From Bacteroidales bacterium (GTDB taxonomy: Bacteria > Bacteroidota > Bacteroidia > Bacteroidales > Lentimicrobiaceae): a stretch of DNA of 64,000 nt. The first letter of the stretch is position 1. Every line of letters begins with the position of its first letter. Below the pieces are notes generated by a model. That model was not told the DNA's origin and ran no database searches. It saw only the letters and a list, made by a program, of their open reading frames with translations. The stretch is from the NCBI GenBank assembly GCA_016709025.1, contig JADJEQ010000016.1:186001-250000 (forward strand). The letters run 5' to 3'. The position numbers were made by a program, and so were the translations under genes. Positions 1 through 9,116 of this stretch are shown here, in pieces.

Positions 1-1
1 C

Positions 2-316
2 GAAGAGCTTGAAACTACCCGCAACGCCACCATCAGGGCAAATGCCGGTAAGTTTGAAACCATCAACAGCCTGATGCAGATGCTCCAGGAGATCAGTACT
101 TACAATCTTCCGGTTGATTATATCAAACAGGAAGAGCTGAACGCCGGAAAGATTACCCTTGAAGAGGCCAAAGCCCTGTATGCACGCTATATTCAGCCCG
201 ATAAGATGGTTTATGTGGTGGTGGGCGATGCACGCACCCAGTTCGACCGTTTGAAAGAAGCAGGATTGGGCGAGCCAATTTTAGTTGATATTGAAGGGAA
301 TCCGGTGAAATTATAA
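2..316 (+). CDS. M16 family zinc peptidase, C-terminal end (partial)
   Basis: The reading frame is open from the left edge of the window and ends at a TAA at 314-316, so only about the last 104 residues are present. The segment resembles the end of the C-terminal, non-catalytic half of Bacteroidota M16 (insulinase/pitrilysin-like) peptidases, with a helix containing the residues NLPVDYI and a final strand KMVYVVVGDA. The HXXEH zinc motif would lie upstream, outside the window. Such proteins are usually periplasmic. A convergent membrane-protein gene follows, with a 48-bp perfect palindrome between the two that probably terminates both. The family call rests on the tail only. Confidence 0.7.
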   Translation, partial: EELETTRNATIRANAGKFETINSLMQMLQEISTYNLPVDYIKQEELNAGKITLEEAKALYARYIQPDKMVYVVVGDARTQFDRLKEAGLGEPILVDIEGNPVKL

Positions 317-329
317 TTGAACTTCAAAA

Positions 330-377
330 AATAAAAAATGTAGGGACACGACATGTCGTGTCCCTACATTTTTTATT
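330..377. terminator. 48-bp perfect palindrome, copy 1 of a dispersed family; probable bidirectional terminator
   Basis: The sequence is a perfect inverted repeat centred between 353 and 354. The core half-site TAGGGACACGACA is followed at once by its reverse complement. The outer arms are an A-rich stretch on the left and the matching T-rich stretch on the right, giving a hairpin with a U-tract in both directions. It lies between two convergent genes. The same core recurs at 7273, 7360, 10597 and 59770. Confidence 0.75.
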
Positions 378-382
378 ATAGG

Positions 383-470
383 AGACTGTTTAAATTTTTG
401 ATTCCATTTTCAATTGGCCCGCCCTAAAGGACGGGCCAATTCATAGAGTTCAATGAAATTTAAACAGTCT
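383..470. repeat. Nested inverted repeats overlapping the 3' end of the membrane-protein gene
   Basis: The outer arms are AGACTGTTTAAATTT at 383-397 and its complement at 456-470. Inside them a second hairpin pairs AATTGGCCCG (412-421) with CGGGCCAATT (432-441). The right outer arm contains the stop codon of the minus-strand gene ending at 460, so the hairpin would form in that transcript's 3' end. A second terminator or a small mobile palindrome are both possible. Confidence 0.6.
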
Positions 471-1062
471 TTAAGTTTTCTTTATTCAATTTTTTTCTGT
501 CAATCCAGGCCATCAAACCCATCAGCAACAGGATGCTGACCACGGCCCTGATGGTATAGATATTGGCCAGCCCGCCTTCGGTGGAGAACAGGGCCAGAAC
601 TGAGGCTGCCAGCATCCCGCTCCAGATCAGGTAGCTTTCGTTGTTCTCTTTTGTGCGGATCATCCGGCTGATAACCGGGAAATAGGCGATTACCAGGATG
701 CCCTGAACCATCAGGTGGGTGATGATATGGTTGCGGGTAATCAGCCAGAAAACAACGATAAGAGCCACAACCAGCAGGCAGCCCAGGTCGAAGCGGTTGA
801 AGCGGGTACTGTGGTCGCCAAACAGGATGATGGAGATTGTTACAGAGCTCACGAAAAAAAGGTCAGTCGTATTGAGAATATTGTTCCAGATGCTGTGCGA
901 ATCTTGCTGCAGGTAGGTAAACAGGCTCATCCCGACGGCAAGGGTAAAAAACACCCACATAGCCAGCGAGGGTTTGATTTTTTTGTTATAAATCAGCCAG
1001 TAATAAAAAACCGCCATGGCCAGGTTCAGGAAGGAGACACCGTAGATGGAAAATAATTTCAA
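460..1062 (-). CDS. Multi-pass membrane protein of unknown function
   Basis: The 200-residue protein is dominated by hydrophobic segments. About six or seven membrane spans can be drawn, roughly at residues 5-25, 32-50, 66-82, 92-108, 114-132, 143-160 and 166-186, followed by a short basic tail rich in Lys. I do not recognise a catalytic motif or a named family. The start is the first Met, which begins directly with a hydrophobic helix. The gene is flanked by hairpins at its 3' end and by a TTTCAGGG-type repeat array at its 5' end, so it is probably transcribed alone. Confidence 0.7.
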   Translation of the reverse strand: MKLFSIYGVSFLNLAMAVFYYWLIYNKKIKPSLAMWVFFTLAVGMSLFTYLQQDSHSIWNNILNTTDLFFVSSVTISIILFGDHSTRFNRFDLGCLLVVALIVVFWLITRNHIITHLMVQGILVIAYFPVISRMIRTKENNESYLIWSGMLAASVLALFSTEGGLANIYTIRAVVSILLLMGLMAWIDRKKLNKENLKTV

Positions 1063-1165
1063 TGTTTCAGGGTTTCAGGGTTTCAGCTTCGCTGACCTTC
1101 GGTTCAGGGTTTCAGGATTTCAGGGGTTTCAGAATTACAGGGTTTCAGGATTAGAGGTTACTATT
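1056..1165. repeat. Degenerate TTTCAGGG tandem array
   Basis: The unit TTTCAGGG and close variants recur with a period near 8 bp over about 100 bp, interrupted once near 1085-1105. It lies upstream of the membrane-protein gene and downstream of the P-loop kinase. It has no convincing coding content and is one of several such arrays in the window. Confidence 0.75.
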
Positions 1166-1183
1166 CAACGTTCTATCAAAATT

Positions 1184-1744
1184 TCAGGTTATGCCGATGT
1201 TATCCAATACGGCAGCAACTGCCTGTTCCAGATCATTCACCGAACCGTCGTTGTTAAAAACAAAATCTGCCATTTCAATGCATTTACGCAGGTTCTGGTG
1301 GTTTGGGTCGTTTGAATTCATTTCGCGGGCTTCGTTGGCGACAAAGGTTTCAAAGGTGATGGCATCGGTTTCCGATTGTCTGAGATAAATCCGCTGATAC
1401 CTGGTTCTGGCATCTGCATCTACGGCCAACAGGTAGAAATTCCCTTTGGTGCGCAGTGAAATAACCTCTCCGGGTGTTCGGATACTCTCAATGACACAAT
1501 TTTTACCGGTAGAGCGGGCCTGCTCAAACAGACAATCTACGATGTAACTGGGTGAATGGGTTGCCCTCAGGTCGTTCGCAACTATTACCATGCTGTCGCG
1601 GTTAACTGCCATACCCCGCCTGACGATTTCTTCGCTGATAAAGCCGCGCACAGAGTAATGGGTGAATCCTTTTTCCTTAACCAGGTATTCAACAATGGTG
1701 CCTTTGCCGGCGCCCAGGGTTCCTGTTATTCCGATAATCAACAT
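1184..1744 (-). CDS. P-loop nucleotide kinase (AAA / dephospho-CoA kinase-like)
   Basis: The protein has 186 residues. A Walker A motif GTLGAGKGT lies at residues 8-16, directly after the first beta strand, as in small nucleoside and nucleotide kinases. A region near residue 90 (CVIESIRTPGEV) fits a Walker B-like strand, and an Arg-rich lid (RTRYQRIYLRQ) follows. Fold and length match deoxynucleoside monophosphate or dephospho-CoA kinase-like proteins. These are often annotated simply as AAA family ATPases in Bacteroidota, and the substrate cannot be read from the sequence. The gene is flanked by repeat arrays on both sides and has no operon partner. Confidence 0.75.
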   Translation of the reverse strand: MLIIGITGTLGAGKGTIVEYLVKEKGFTHYSVRGFISEEIVRRGMAVNRDSMVIVANDLRATHSPSYIVDCLFEQARSTGKNCVIESIRTPGEVISLRTKGNFYLLAVDADARTRYQRIYLRQSETDAITFETFVANEAREMNSNDPNHQNLRKCIEMADFVFNNDGSVNDLEQAVAAVLDNIGIT

Positions 1745-2278
1745 GATGAGCAGGTTGTTTTATCCCGCAAAGGTATAAATTGAGCGGATTTATTGCTGAT
1801 AATCCTTTTTGAGCCTTACCCGAAGTGCGTATTTTTCTGTTTTTTGGAGGAAAGAAGTCGGATGTCGGATGTCGGAAGTCGGAAGTCGGAGGTCGGAGGT
1901 CGGAGGTCGGATCCCGATAGCTATCGGGACGGAGGTCGGAGGTCAGCACTTCGACTTCGCTCAGTGACCGAGGTCGGAAGTCAGAAGTGAAAAATAAATG
2001 AAGTAAGAGGTAAGAAGTAAGCAGGAGGAAAGAGTTTTTTCACTTTTCACTTTCATCTAACTAAATTTAAATAACTGAATACGAGGCAAATGAAATGAGA
2101 GTGTTTTTACTCTTTTGAACTTTTTTCTCATAATAAGCCACCATTTTTTGCATAGCGCTAAAAATTTTCGCATTCAGTATGATAGTTCAAATTAGCGCGT
2201 TTTTTGACCGTGTAAGTCTCTTCACTTTTCACTTTTCACTTTTCACTCTTCACTTTTTACTTTTTACTTGACTCCGGC
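1745..2278. repeat. Intergenic region with GGAGGTC-type and CACTTTT-type arrays
   Basis: No credible gene is present between the P-loop kinase and hflX. An array of 7-bp units close to GGAGGTC / GGAAGTC runs from about 1856 to 1986, interrupted by the small palindrome CCCGATAGCTATCGGG. A second array of CACTTTT units runs from about 2218 to 2270. The AT-rich stretch at 2060-2215 probably holds the promoter of the upstream minus-strand gene, but I cannot place it exactly. Confidence 0.7.
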
Positions 2279-3463
2279 CTAATACAGCAATTTATTAAAG
2301 GGATACCTGACCACATGGATATCGTGAATGGCCTGGTACAGGGCATTTTTAAATTCTTCGAGGTGGAGTTTCTGAGTGGCCGAAATAAAGAGCGAAGGGC
2401 TGTTCATTTTCGCAATCCAGGTGCGCTTGAGCTCATCGAGGGTGAGATTCTCTTTGGTTGAAGCGCTCAGGTCGTCGTCCTCTTTTTCAACAAAGGAATA
2501 GGCATCCACTTTGTTAAATACCATGATGACGGGCTTATCCGACACCTTGATTTCAGCCAGGGTCTGGTTTACCACCTCTACCTGGTCTTCAAAACCGGGG
2601 TGTGAAATATCCACAACATGCAACAGCAGATCGGCTTCGCGCACCTCGTCTAAGGTCGATTTGAACGATTCTACGAGGCTGTGGGGCAGTTTCCGGATAA
2701 ACCCAACGGTATCGGTCAGCAAAAAGGGGAGATTTTCTATCACCACCTTACGCACGGTGGTGTCCAGGGTTGCAAAAAGCTTGTTTTCTGCAAATACATC
2801 CGATTTACTGAGAAGGTTCATCAGGGTTGATTTGCCTACGTTGGTATAACCGATCAGGGCCACCCTCACCAGTTTCTCCCGCCCGCTGCGTTGGGTTATT
2901 TTCTGTTTGTCGATGTCTTTCAGCTTTTCCTTCAGCAGCGAAATTTTATCGCGGATAATCCGGCGGTCGGTTTCTATTTCCTTTTCACCCGGGCCACGCA
3001 TTCCGATTCCTCCCCGTTGTTTTTCGAGGTGGGTCCACATGCGAGAAAGGCGCGGCAACAGGTACTGGTATTGCGCCAGCTCTACCTGTGTACGGGCAGT
3101 GGCTGTGCGGGCACGTTTGGCGAAAATATCGAGGATTAGTGAGGTACGGTCAACGATCTTGCATTCGAGTTCTTTCTCGATATTCCGCAACTGCGAAGGG
3201 CTGAGTTCGTCATCAAAAACAACGGTACCAATGTTTTCGGCCCTGATAAACGATTTGATCTCTTCCAGTTTTCCCGAGCCGACAAAAGTGCGGGAATCGG
3301 GTTTGTCGAGCCGTTGAATAAACCGTTTTCGGGCTTCTCCGCCGGCAGTTTCGAGCAGAAAATCAAGTTCATCCAGCGTTTCATTCACCCGGGATTCATC
3401 CTGGCGATTGGTGATCAATCCGATAAGTACGGCAGTTTCAGTGATGGGGGAGTGGTCAATCAT
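2279..3463 (-). CDS. hflX: GTPase HflX, ribosome-splitting/rescue factor
   Basis: The protein has 394 residues, a normal length for HflX. The N-terminal HflX domain carries the signature RFVGSGK-like segment (TFVGSGKLEE near residue 60) and the conserved RGPGEKEIETDRR stretch near 155-168, followed by a coiled coil. The Ras-like GTPase domain shows G1 GYTNVGKST (about 206-214), G3 DTVGF (about 252), G4 NKVD (about 319) and a G5-like SATQK. HflX binds the 50S subunit, splits stalled ribosomes under stress and hydrolyses GTP in the cytoplasm. The frame is intact. The gene stands alone between repeat-rich intergenic regions. Confidence 0.95.
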   Translation of the reverse strand: MIDHSPITETAVLIGLITNRQDESRVNETLDELDFLLETAGGEARKRFIQRLDKPDSRTFVGSGKLEEIKSFIRAENIGTVVFDDELSPSQLRNIEKELECKIVDRTSLILDIFAKRARTATARTQVELAQYQYLLPRLSRMWTHLEKQRGGIGMRGPGEKEIETDRRIIRDKISLLKEKLKDIDKQKITQRSGREKLVRVALIGYTNVGKSTLMNLLSKSDVFAENKLFATLDTTVRKVVIENLPFLLTDTVGFIRKLPHSLVESFKSTLDEVREADLLLHVVDISHPGFEDQVEVVNQTLAEIKVSDKPVIMVFNKVDAYSFVEKEDDDLSASTKENLTLDELKRTWIAKMNSPSLFISATQKLHLEEFKNALYQAIHDIHVVRYPFNKLLY

Positions 3464-3499
3464 TCAAAAATATCTGTAATTAAATCGATGCAAAGATAG

Positions 3500-4060
3500 T
3501 GCAAAGGAAGAATGGAAGAATGAAATTAGCGGATTAGCCAATTAGTTGATTAGCCAACCAGCCTGCCGGCTGGCAGGTTAGCAGATTAGTTGATTAGCGG
3601 ATTGGCACATGGGAGATCGGGAAGATGGAGTGGAATAATGGAATGATGGAATGGTCGAAATTAGCGGATTAGCAGATTAGTTGATTAGCAAATGAAAGAT
3701 CGGGAACATTTGCCTGATCAGTCGGGCAGGCATTAGACCCCGCCTGCCGGCGGGCAGGTTTTAGCTTGATACGCGTAATTTCGCAGGAAACCTGTTTTAC
3801 GGGACAGCCTGAAAGGCTATGACATCAAAATAAACGGAAGTCAATCCCCTTTTTCACCCTGCAGGGGTGAGACAAGCTATGAAGCAGTAATGCTCATCGT
3901 TATAATATTCCCAAAGTCAGCATGATAATCATCCTCTTTTTGAGTGGTGACTTTCAAAAACCTGAGGCGGGGTTGATATGCTGCTTGCTTTCGGGTTATT
4001 AAATCCATATATTTGATAGTCAATATCTCAACAGAGACCAATAGATTTAATTTGCTGGTT
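3500..4060. repeat. Repeat-rich intergenic region upstream of hflX
   Basis: From 3520 to 3700 the sequence repeats variants of GGATTAGC / TTGATTAGC. Two GC-rich palindromes are embedded: CCTGCCGGCTGGCAGG at 3562-3577 and a similar one near 3738-3757 (CGCCTGCCGGCGGGCAGG). The rest, to the start of the next gene, has no gene I can support. It must hold divergent promoters for hflX and the outer-membrane protein. Confidence 0.65.
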
Positions 4061-4831
4061 ATGATCGGGAAACCTGTTTCCGGCTACTCCCAAAAGTTTG
4101 TTCAATCAGGACTCCTGGTGTTCATTTGGTTTTTAATTGCGTATTCTGCAAATGCACAGGAATCAAGCCGGTCAAATGATAACTATTTTGAACTCCTCAT
4201 TGGTGCTCAGTCCCATTTTGGCCAAACGGAAAATCAGGCGGAAATATACGGCGGCTATGATACCATGAGTTTTGACAACATGAATCATTTTTATCCGGGG
4301 TTTAAAGGATCGGTTCCAGTTGAAATAGCGATTGCATTACAATGCCATGGCCGGTTAAGACTGATAGGTACCTTTGGCTTCTTTGACCATGAATTAGGTC
4401 TGGTAAAAACCCTGAGCACTGAAGAATACCACTTTGCCCGGTTCGGCACCTTTTCCTTAAACGCTTCAGCACAGCTTTACCTTGGCAAGTCCAAAGAAAA
4501 AATACCTTTCGGTCTCTATTGCGGATTTTCAGCGGGGTGCTTATATCCGGTCACAATTTCAATGGATAAACAGGTTGAAAATCTTTTCGGCATCGGGAGT
4601 ATTATCCCAAAGCCGCAATTTCACCTGGGGCTCGAAGGAGTCTGGAATGCCAGGCTTACAAAATCCGGGATTTATTTTACTTTAAAAGCTGCTACTGACC
4701 TGCCCTTGCCATTGATAGGATCGCTCGGTAAAATAAAAATGAAAGAAGATGCTGAATACAGTTACAACGACCGGGGCATCAAAATGTACTCAATAGGGAT
4801 TTCGGGTGGATTCGGATACATCATTCAATAA
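4061..4831 (+). CDS. Predicted outer-membrane beta-barrel protein, unknown function
   Basis: I place the start at the ATG at 4061. It gives a classic signal peptide: a short basic N-terminus, a hydrophobic core LLVFIWFLIAYS and a cleavage site ANA before QE. A TTG 48 bp upstream would extend it without improving it. The mature protein of about 220 residues has alternating hydrophobic/polar strands with many Gly and aromatic residues, and ends with a strand close to ISGGFGYIIQ, typical of small beta-barrels. No specific family is recognised. It is likely exported to the outer membrane. Confidence 0.6.
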   Translation: MIGKPVSGYSQKFVQSGLLVFIWFLIAYSANAQESSRSNDNYFELLIGAQSHFGQTENQAEIYGGYDTMSFDNMNHFYPGFKGSVPVEIAIALQCHGRLRLIGTFGFFDHELGLVKTLSTEEYHFARFGTFSLNASAQLYLGKSKEKIPFGLYCGFSAGCLYPVTISMDKQVENLFGIGSIIPKPQFHLGLEGVWNARLTKSGIYFTLKAATDLPLPLIGSLGKIKMKEDAEYSYNDRGIKMYSIGISGGFGYIIQ

Positions 4832-4880
4832 TAATTTGAATTAGTACAATTTAGAAAATTAATCATGGGGTTTCTGTTTG

Positions 4881-4996
4881 TTCATCACATTCGTCTGTAT
4901 TTCAATCGATTGCTCATGCTCTAATTTTAGCAGATCAGCCAGTAGCCGGGTATCGGGGCCGGCATTGCTTCCTTTTTTAATTCGGCTGGCAAACTG
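4881..4996 (-). pseudogene. Stray duplicate of the 3' end of the DAHP synthase/chorismate mutase gene
   Basis: This segment of about 115 bp is close to 90 % identical to 6110-6226, the 3' end of the aromatic-biosynthesis gene. Read on the minus strand it encodes the last residues of a chorismate mutase domain: RIKKGSNAG, then a helix ending in HEQSIEIQTNVMN. Nothing homologous to the rest of the enzyme lies upstream. It keeps a run of six A where the main copy has five, so it preserves the frame that the main copy has lost. It is probably a relic of a local duplication, with the lipoprotein gene lying between the two copies. Confidence 0.7.
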
Positions 4997-5205
4997 ACAA
5001 TCTGGTTTTGTATCCCTGCATTAATCTGATATTTTTGTTTTTTGGTGCAATCATCCATCGTAAACCGTGCATAGCATGTTTCCGATTTATTCCTTCGCAG
5101 AATTGCAATCATATAAATGTAGCATAATTATATATTTCGGGTAGGGGTAAAAGCTTTTTCAGTTGTCTGTAGAGTATAAGTGGTATATACATTAACTTAT
5201 ATTTT

Positions 5206-6051
5206 ATGAAAGCAAGACTTTATCTGTCAGGGGGCTTTGTCCTGTTATTTATGCTGGTATCCTGTTCAAAGGATAAACATGAATCGGGTCCAAATGATGA
5301 GAATAAAGCGAAAATTCGTCTCCTGGAAATAATTAAAACAACTTATGAAGGGAGCTTCACCTCAACAACCTACCATTATAATACCTCTGATCAACTGGTA
5401 GAAATTAAGAATGACCGGTTTAACCAAAAGTTTACCTATGCTGATGATGGAAGCCTGGCATTTTATGAGAGGAAAGCTGATGGTTCTCACTTATATTTTG
5501 AGTATCGTTATGAAAACGACAGACTAGACCAGGTAATCAGAAAGAGCTTTGCAGGCTCTTTAAGTTTCATGGATACTACTCATTATTACTACGATACAGA
5601 AGGCAAAATTGTCAGGTCCTTTTTATCATATAACATGGATTATAACTATACCTGTAACGACCAGGGTAAAATCATCATGAGAACCGGAACCAATCCTGAT
5701 TCAAGCTGGTGTTCATGGGATGCGGGTGGAAATCTTGGTTCCAGGATATTCAAAGGTTGGGATCCAGTAAATGGTGGGTTTAATACTACAACCGTGACTT
5801 ATACCTATGCGGATGCCACAAACTTCATGAATGCGGTTCCTTATCCCGAAACCTATCTGTTTATCCGGTCACTCGATCCGTCACCGGTTGAATCAACAAT
5901 GCAGTATCTCTCACACCCTTCAGGAGATTTGTTCCCACTCGATTTTCCTTATTACGGTACATTGACATTGCTCGAATCTAACGGGGAACAGTATCCGGTG
6001 AAATTTAGCTGTGAAGAAACAAGCTGGGAACTTGTTTATGAAACGTATTGA
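5206..6051 (+). CDS. Lipoprotein with YD-repeat-like beta strands
   Basis: The 281-residue protein starts with a lipoprotein signal: a hydrophobic stretch, then LVSC with the lipidated Cys near residue 20, followed by Ser-Lys-Asp, a Bacteroidota-style surface-export context. The mature part contains several YxY/YD-like strands (TYHYNTSDQL, EYRYENDRL, HYYYDTEGKIV, YNYTCNDQGKI), resembling degenerate RHS/YD repeats of Bacteroidales lipoproteins. Function is unknown. The gene lies between the two copies of the chorismate mutase 3' segment and runs convergent to the enzyme gene. Confidence 0.65.
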   Translation: MKARLYLSGGFVLLFMLVSCSKDKHESGPNDENKAKIRLLEIIKTTYEGSFTSTTYHYNTSDQLVEIKNDRFNQKFTYADDGSLAFYERKADGSHLYFEYRYENDRLDQVIRKSFAGSLSFMDTTHYYYDTEGKIVRSFLSYNMDYNYTCNDQGKIIMRTGTNPDSSWCSWDAGGNLGSRIFKGWDPVNGGFNTTTVTYTYADATNFMNAVPYPETYLFIRSLDPSPVESTMQYLSHPSGDLFPLDFPYYGTLTLLESNGEQYPVKFSCEETSWELVYETY

Positions 6052-6093
6052 AAAATTGGAATTTGGTTGAAATCTACAAAAAAGCAGTGATTA

Positions 6094-6902
6094 TTACTCT
6101 TTCGGAAAATTCATCACATTCGTCTGTATTTCAATCGATTGCTCATGCACTAATTTTAGCAGATCAGCCAGGAACCGGGTATTGAGGCCGGCATTGCTTC
6201 CTTTTTAATTCGGTCAGCAAACAACTCCTTCCAGCGCGTCAACTGAAGAATGGTGATGTTGTGGGCGTATTTGTAACGTCCCATTTCTTCGGCAATTCCC
6301 ATTCGCTTTGCCAGCAACCGGATCAGTTCATCATCTATCAGGTCAACTTCGTGTCGCAGCTCTTCGAGGGTGCGTTCAAACTCCTGGTTACCTGAATAAT
6401 CTCTCAGGACAAGACTGTTCAGGATCTCACCCAGTGTTTCAGGGGTTATCTGCTGTGCAGCGTCAGTGAATGCCTTGTCGGGATTGGGATGGGTTTCTAT
6501 CATCAACCCTTCCATTTCCAGGTCGAGGGCCTGTTGCGCAATCTGCCTGATCAGGCTTCTGCTGCCCCCGATATGACTTGGGTCGCAGAGAACCGGTAAT
6601 CCCGGCATCTGCCTCATCAGTTCAATGGGAATTTCCCACTGCGGTGCGTTGCGGTAAATGGTTTTTTCAAACTGGTGAAATCCACGGTGTATGGCAGCAA
6701 TGCGACGTATCCCGTTTTTCTGAAGCCTTTCAATGGCTCCTATCCATAACTTAAGGTCGGGATTTACCGGATTTTTTACCAGTACCGGAATATCGATACC
6801 CGTAAGGCTTTCCGACAACTCCTGCATTGAGAATGGGTTCACAACCGTACGTGCGCCAATCCACAAAATATCAATCCCATAGTTCAGCGCTTCCTCAACA
6901 TG
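6094..6902 (-). pseudogene. DAHP synthase / chorismate mutase, C-terminal part (frameshifted from the N-terminal part)
   Basis: This is the downstream part of a bifunctional 3-deoxy-7-phosphoheptulonate synthase (KDPG-aldolase-like type) fused to a type II chorismate mutase, the entry steps and branch point of aromatic amino-acid synthesis. The frame resumes near 6902 with HVEEALNYGIDILWIGART and includes the aldolase motif CDPSHIGGSRSLI. The mutase helix LRHEVDLIDDELIRLLAKRM follows. A second shift lies in an A run near 6206. Reading on in the other frame restores the family C-terminus (LNTRFLADLLK, then HEQSIEIQTNVMN) and ends at 6094. Unshifted, the frame stops early at 6156. Two single-base losses in an otherwise well-conserved gene suggest sequence error, but real decay cannot be excluded. 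Confidence 0.8.
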
Positions 6903-7174
6903 GGAGGGCTTGCTACCTCAACCGTAGTAAGGAGTCCGGTCTCTTCCTTTGCCCGTTTCATCCACCGCAGGCCTTCAGTCCCGACACCTTCGAAGGAACC
7001 GGGCCGGGTGCGGGGTTTCCAGATGCCGGCCCTGAGAACTTTCACCTGCGGAAATCCCTTCAATGCATGGGCAGTCTGTAAAACCTGCTCTTCCGATTCG
7101 GCGCTGCACGGTCCTGCTATCACCAATGGCTTGGTACTTCCGGGAATCCATGTTGACAATGCAGGAAAATCCAT
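6884..7174 (-). CDS. DAHP synthase / chorismate mutase, N-terminal part (frameshifted)
   Basis: This frame encodes the N-terminal 96 residues of the same gene. The opening is PLVIAGPCSAES, the phosphoenolpyruvate-binding signature, followed by KVLRAGIWKPRTRPGSFEG, which is diagnostic of the family. The frame then goes wrong after TTVEVA near 6902-6912, within GGGAGGG on the plus strand, where one base appears to be missing. The correct continuation is the entry ending at 6094. The start at 7174 gives the family's usual short N-terminus. The gene is divergent from asnS, with two palindromic repeats in the shared promoter region. Confidence 0.85.
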   Translation of the reverse strand: MDFPALSTWIPGSTKPLVIAGPCSAESEEQVLQTAHALKGFPQVKVLRAGIWKPRTRPGSFEGVGTEGLRWMKRAKEETGLLTTVEVASPPMLRKR

Positions 7175-7272
7175 CAGGTTTAATTTTCAGCAAAAGTAAT
7201 AAAATCTTTCCGGCATGGGTGGGGCGAATGCGAATACGCGTAATATCATGAACCGATCTTCCGGATCTCAAA

Positions 7273-7300
7273 GTAGGGACACGACGTGTCGTGTCACTAC
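7273..7300. repeat. Dispersed palindrome family, copy 2 (imperfect)
   Basis: The core GTAGGGACACGACG is followed by its near-complement, with a single mismatch in the right arm (CACTAC in place of CCCTAC). Unlike the other copies, the flanks do not extend the stem. It lies in the divergent intergenic region between the DAHP synthase gene and asnS, a position where a terminator is not expected. Confidence 0.75.
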
Positions 7301-7359
7301 AACGAAAACCGGAATGGGCAGTAACGATGCATTTCATCAGGATTAACGTAAGCACTATT

Positions 7360-7405
7360 AATATTTCTATAGGGACATGACATGTCGTGTCCCTACAGAA
7401 ATATT
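7360..7405. repeat. Dispersed palindrome family, copy 3
   Basis: The arms start with AATATTTCT and end with AGAAATATT around the conserved core, giving a 46-bp palindrome with few mismatches. The outer arms differ in sequence from those of copies 1, 4 and 5 but are complementary to each other. It lies 138 bp upstream of asnS and only about 60 bp from copy 2. Confidence 0.75.
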
Positions 7406-7542
7406 GATTTCAATGGCACTATCTTCCTGCAGACTCCGGCTGTGGCTTTTCACTCCCGGAATTTTCTTAACTTTGCCACTTCTTTAACCTTTAGATAAGG
7501 ATAAAAAGACTTATTGTTTTGATAATCAATAAATAATTCAGA

Positions 7543-8948
7543 ATGGAATCGTTGAAACGAACAAAAATTGCAGATGTGCTGCACAATTGGCAGTCAATCG
7601 GTGCAGGCAATATGGTTAACCTGAAAGGTTGGGTACGCACCAAGAGAGGAAATAAAAACATCGCTTTTATCGCGTTGAACGATGGTTCCATTATTCACAG
7701 TATACAGGTGGTGGTTGATCTGTCTGCATTCGACGAGTCTGTCATAAAACTGATTACAACCGGTTCTTGCATTTCGGTCAACGGAATCCTGGTTGAATCG
7801 CCCGGACAGGGTCAGGCAGTGGAAGTGCAGGCCAAAGAAATCGAAGTGTATGGTACAGCCGACGCCGAAACCTATCCGTTGCAGAAAAAGGGTCATACCC
7901 TTGAATTTCTCCGCGAAATTGCCCACCTCAGGCCGCGCACCAATACCTTTGGCGCCGTACTGCGCATCCGGCATGCGATGGCATTTGGTATTCACAAGTA
8001 CTTCAACGATCACGGTTTTTATTATCTGCATACACCCATCGTTACCGGATCCGATGCCGAAGGGGCCGGGGCTATGTTCAGGGTAACCACCCTCGATCCC
8101 ATCCATCCGCCGCTCACCGAATCGGGTGAAGTTGATTACAGCCAGGATTTTTTCGGGAAAGCCACCAACCTTACCGTCTCAGGTCAACTGGAAGGTGAAC
8201 TTGGGGCTCTCGCTCTTTCGAACATCTATACTTTCGGACCCACTTTCAGGGCTGAGAATTCAAACACCCCGAGGCACCTGGCCGAATTCTGGATGATAGA
8301 ACCCGAAATGGCGTTTTACGACATCGTCGACAACATGGACCTGGCTGAGGATTTCCTGAAATACCTGGTCAGCTATGCCCTCGAAAACTGCCTGGATGAT
8401 CTGGAGTTTTTGAATAAAATGTACGATAACGAGCTGATCGACCGTCTAAAATTCGTGGTTAACAACGATTTCAAGCGCCTTTCCTATACAGAAGCAGTGG
8501 AGATTCTGAAAGCATCGGGCCAGAAATTTGAATTTCCGGTTGACTGGGGAACAGACCTTCAGAGTGAGCATGAACGTTACCTGGTCGAAAAGCATTTTGA
8601 GCGCCCGGTAATCCTTACCGACTACCCGAAGCACATTAAAGCCTTCTACATGAAGCAAAACGACGACGGGAAAACTGTCAGAGCCATGGATGTGCTATTC
8701 CCGCGAATCGGTGAAATCATCGGTGGTTCGCAGCGCGAAGAAGTGCTGGAGAAGCTGGTGGCCCGTTGCCAGGAGATGCATATTCCTGAAAAAGACATCT
8801 GGTGGTATCTTGATACCCGCAAATATGGAACTGCCCCACATGCCGGTTTCGGGCTTGGATTTGAACGCCTGATCCTGTTTGTTACCGGGATGGCCAATAT
8901 CCGCGATGTGATTCCTTTCCCCGCACACCACAGAATGCCGAATTTTAA
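7543..8948 (+). CDS. asnS: Asparaginyl-tRNA synthetase (one frameshift near the 3' end)
   Basis: This is a class II aminoacyl-tRNA synthetase that charges tRNA-Asn in the cytoplasm. An N-terminal OB-fold anticodon-binding domain (about residues 15-120, with GWVRTKRGNKNIAFIALNDG) precedes the catalytic core. Motif 2 is seen around FGPTFRAENSNTPRHLAEFWMIEPE, split here only by my notation, and motif 3 in GFGLGFERLILF. The run of C at 8919-8922 is one base short. Restoring it gives the canonical tail PFPRTPQNAEF and a stop at 8946-8948. As given, the frame runs on to 8997 with a nonsense tail. The gene is normally essential, so the indel is probably an assembly error. Confidence 0.92.
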
Positions 8949-9116
8949 TTGCGGGGATATTAAAACAATATCATTCCTGCTATTACAGGGTAAATAGGAG
9001 TGTATAAATAACCCGGAAAGCCACATTCAATAAACGAACTCAAAAAACGTTTTACAATCAGGCAGTTTTTTTGTAAATTGCCGGTATATTCGCAGAAGAA
9101 TTTAACAGGAATTTGT

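Noticed and set aside
1793..1990. Frames through the GGAGGTC array, rich in Ser/Asp/Arg repeats
   Set aside because: Tandem repeat translated by chance, with no start context or conserved text.
4927..5112. 61-residue minus-strand frame
   Set aside because: Its C-terminal part is the duplicated chorismate mutase segment read in the wrong frame, and the rest shows no protein features.
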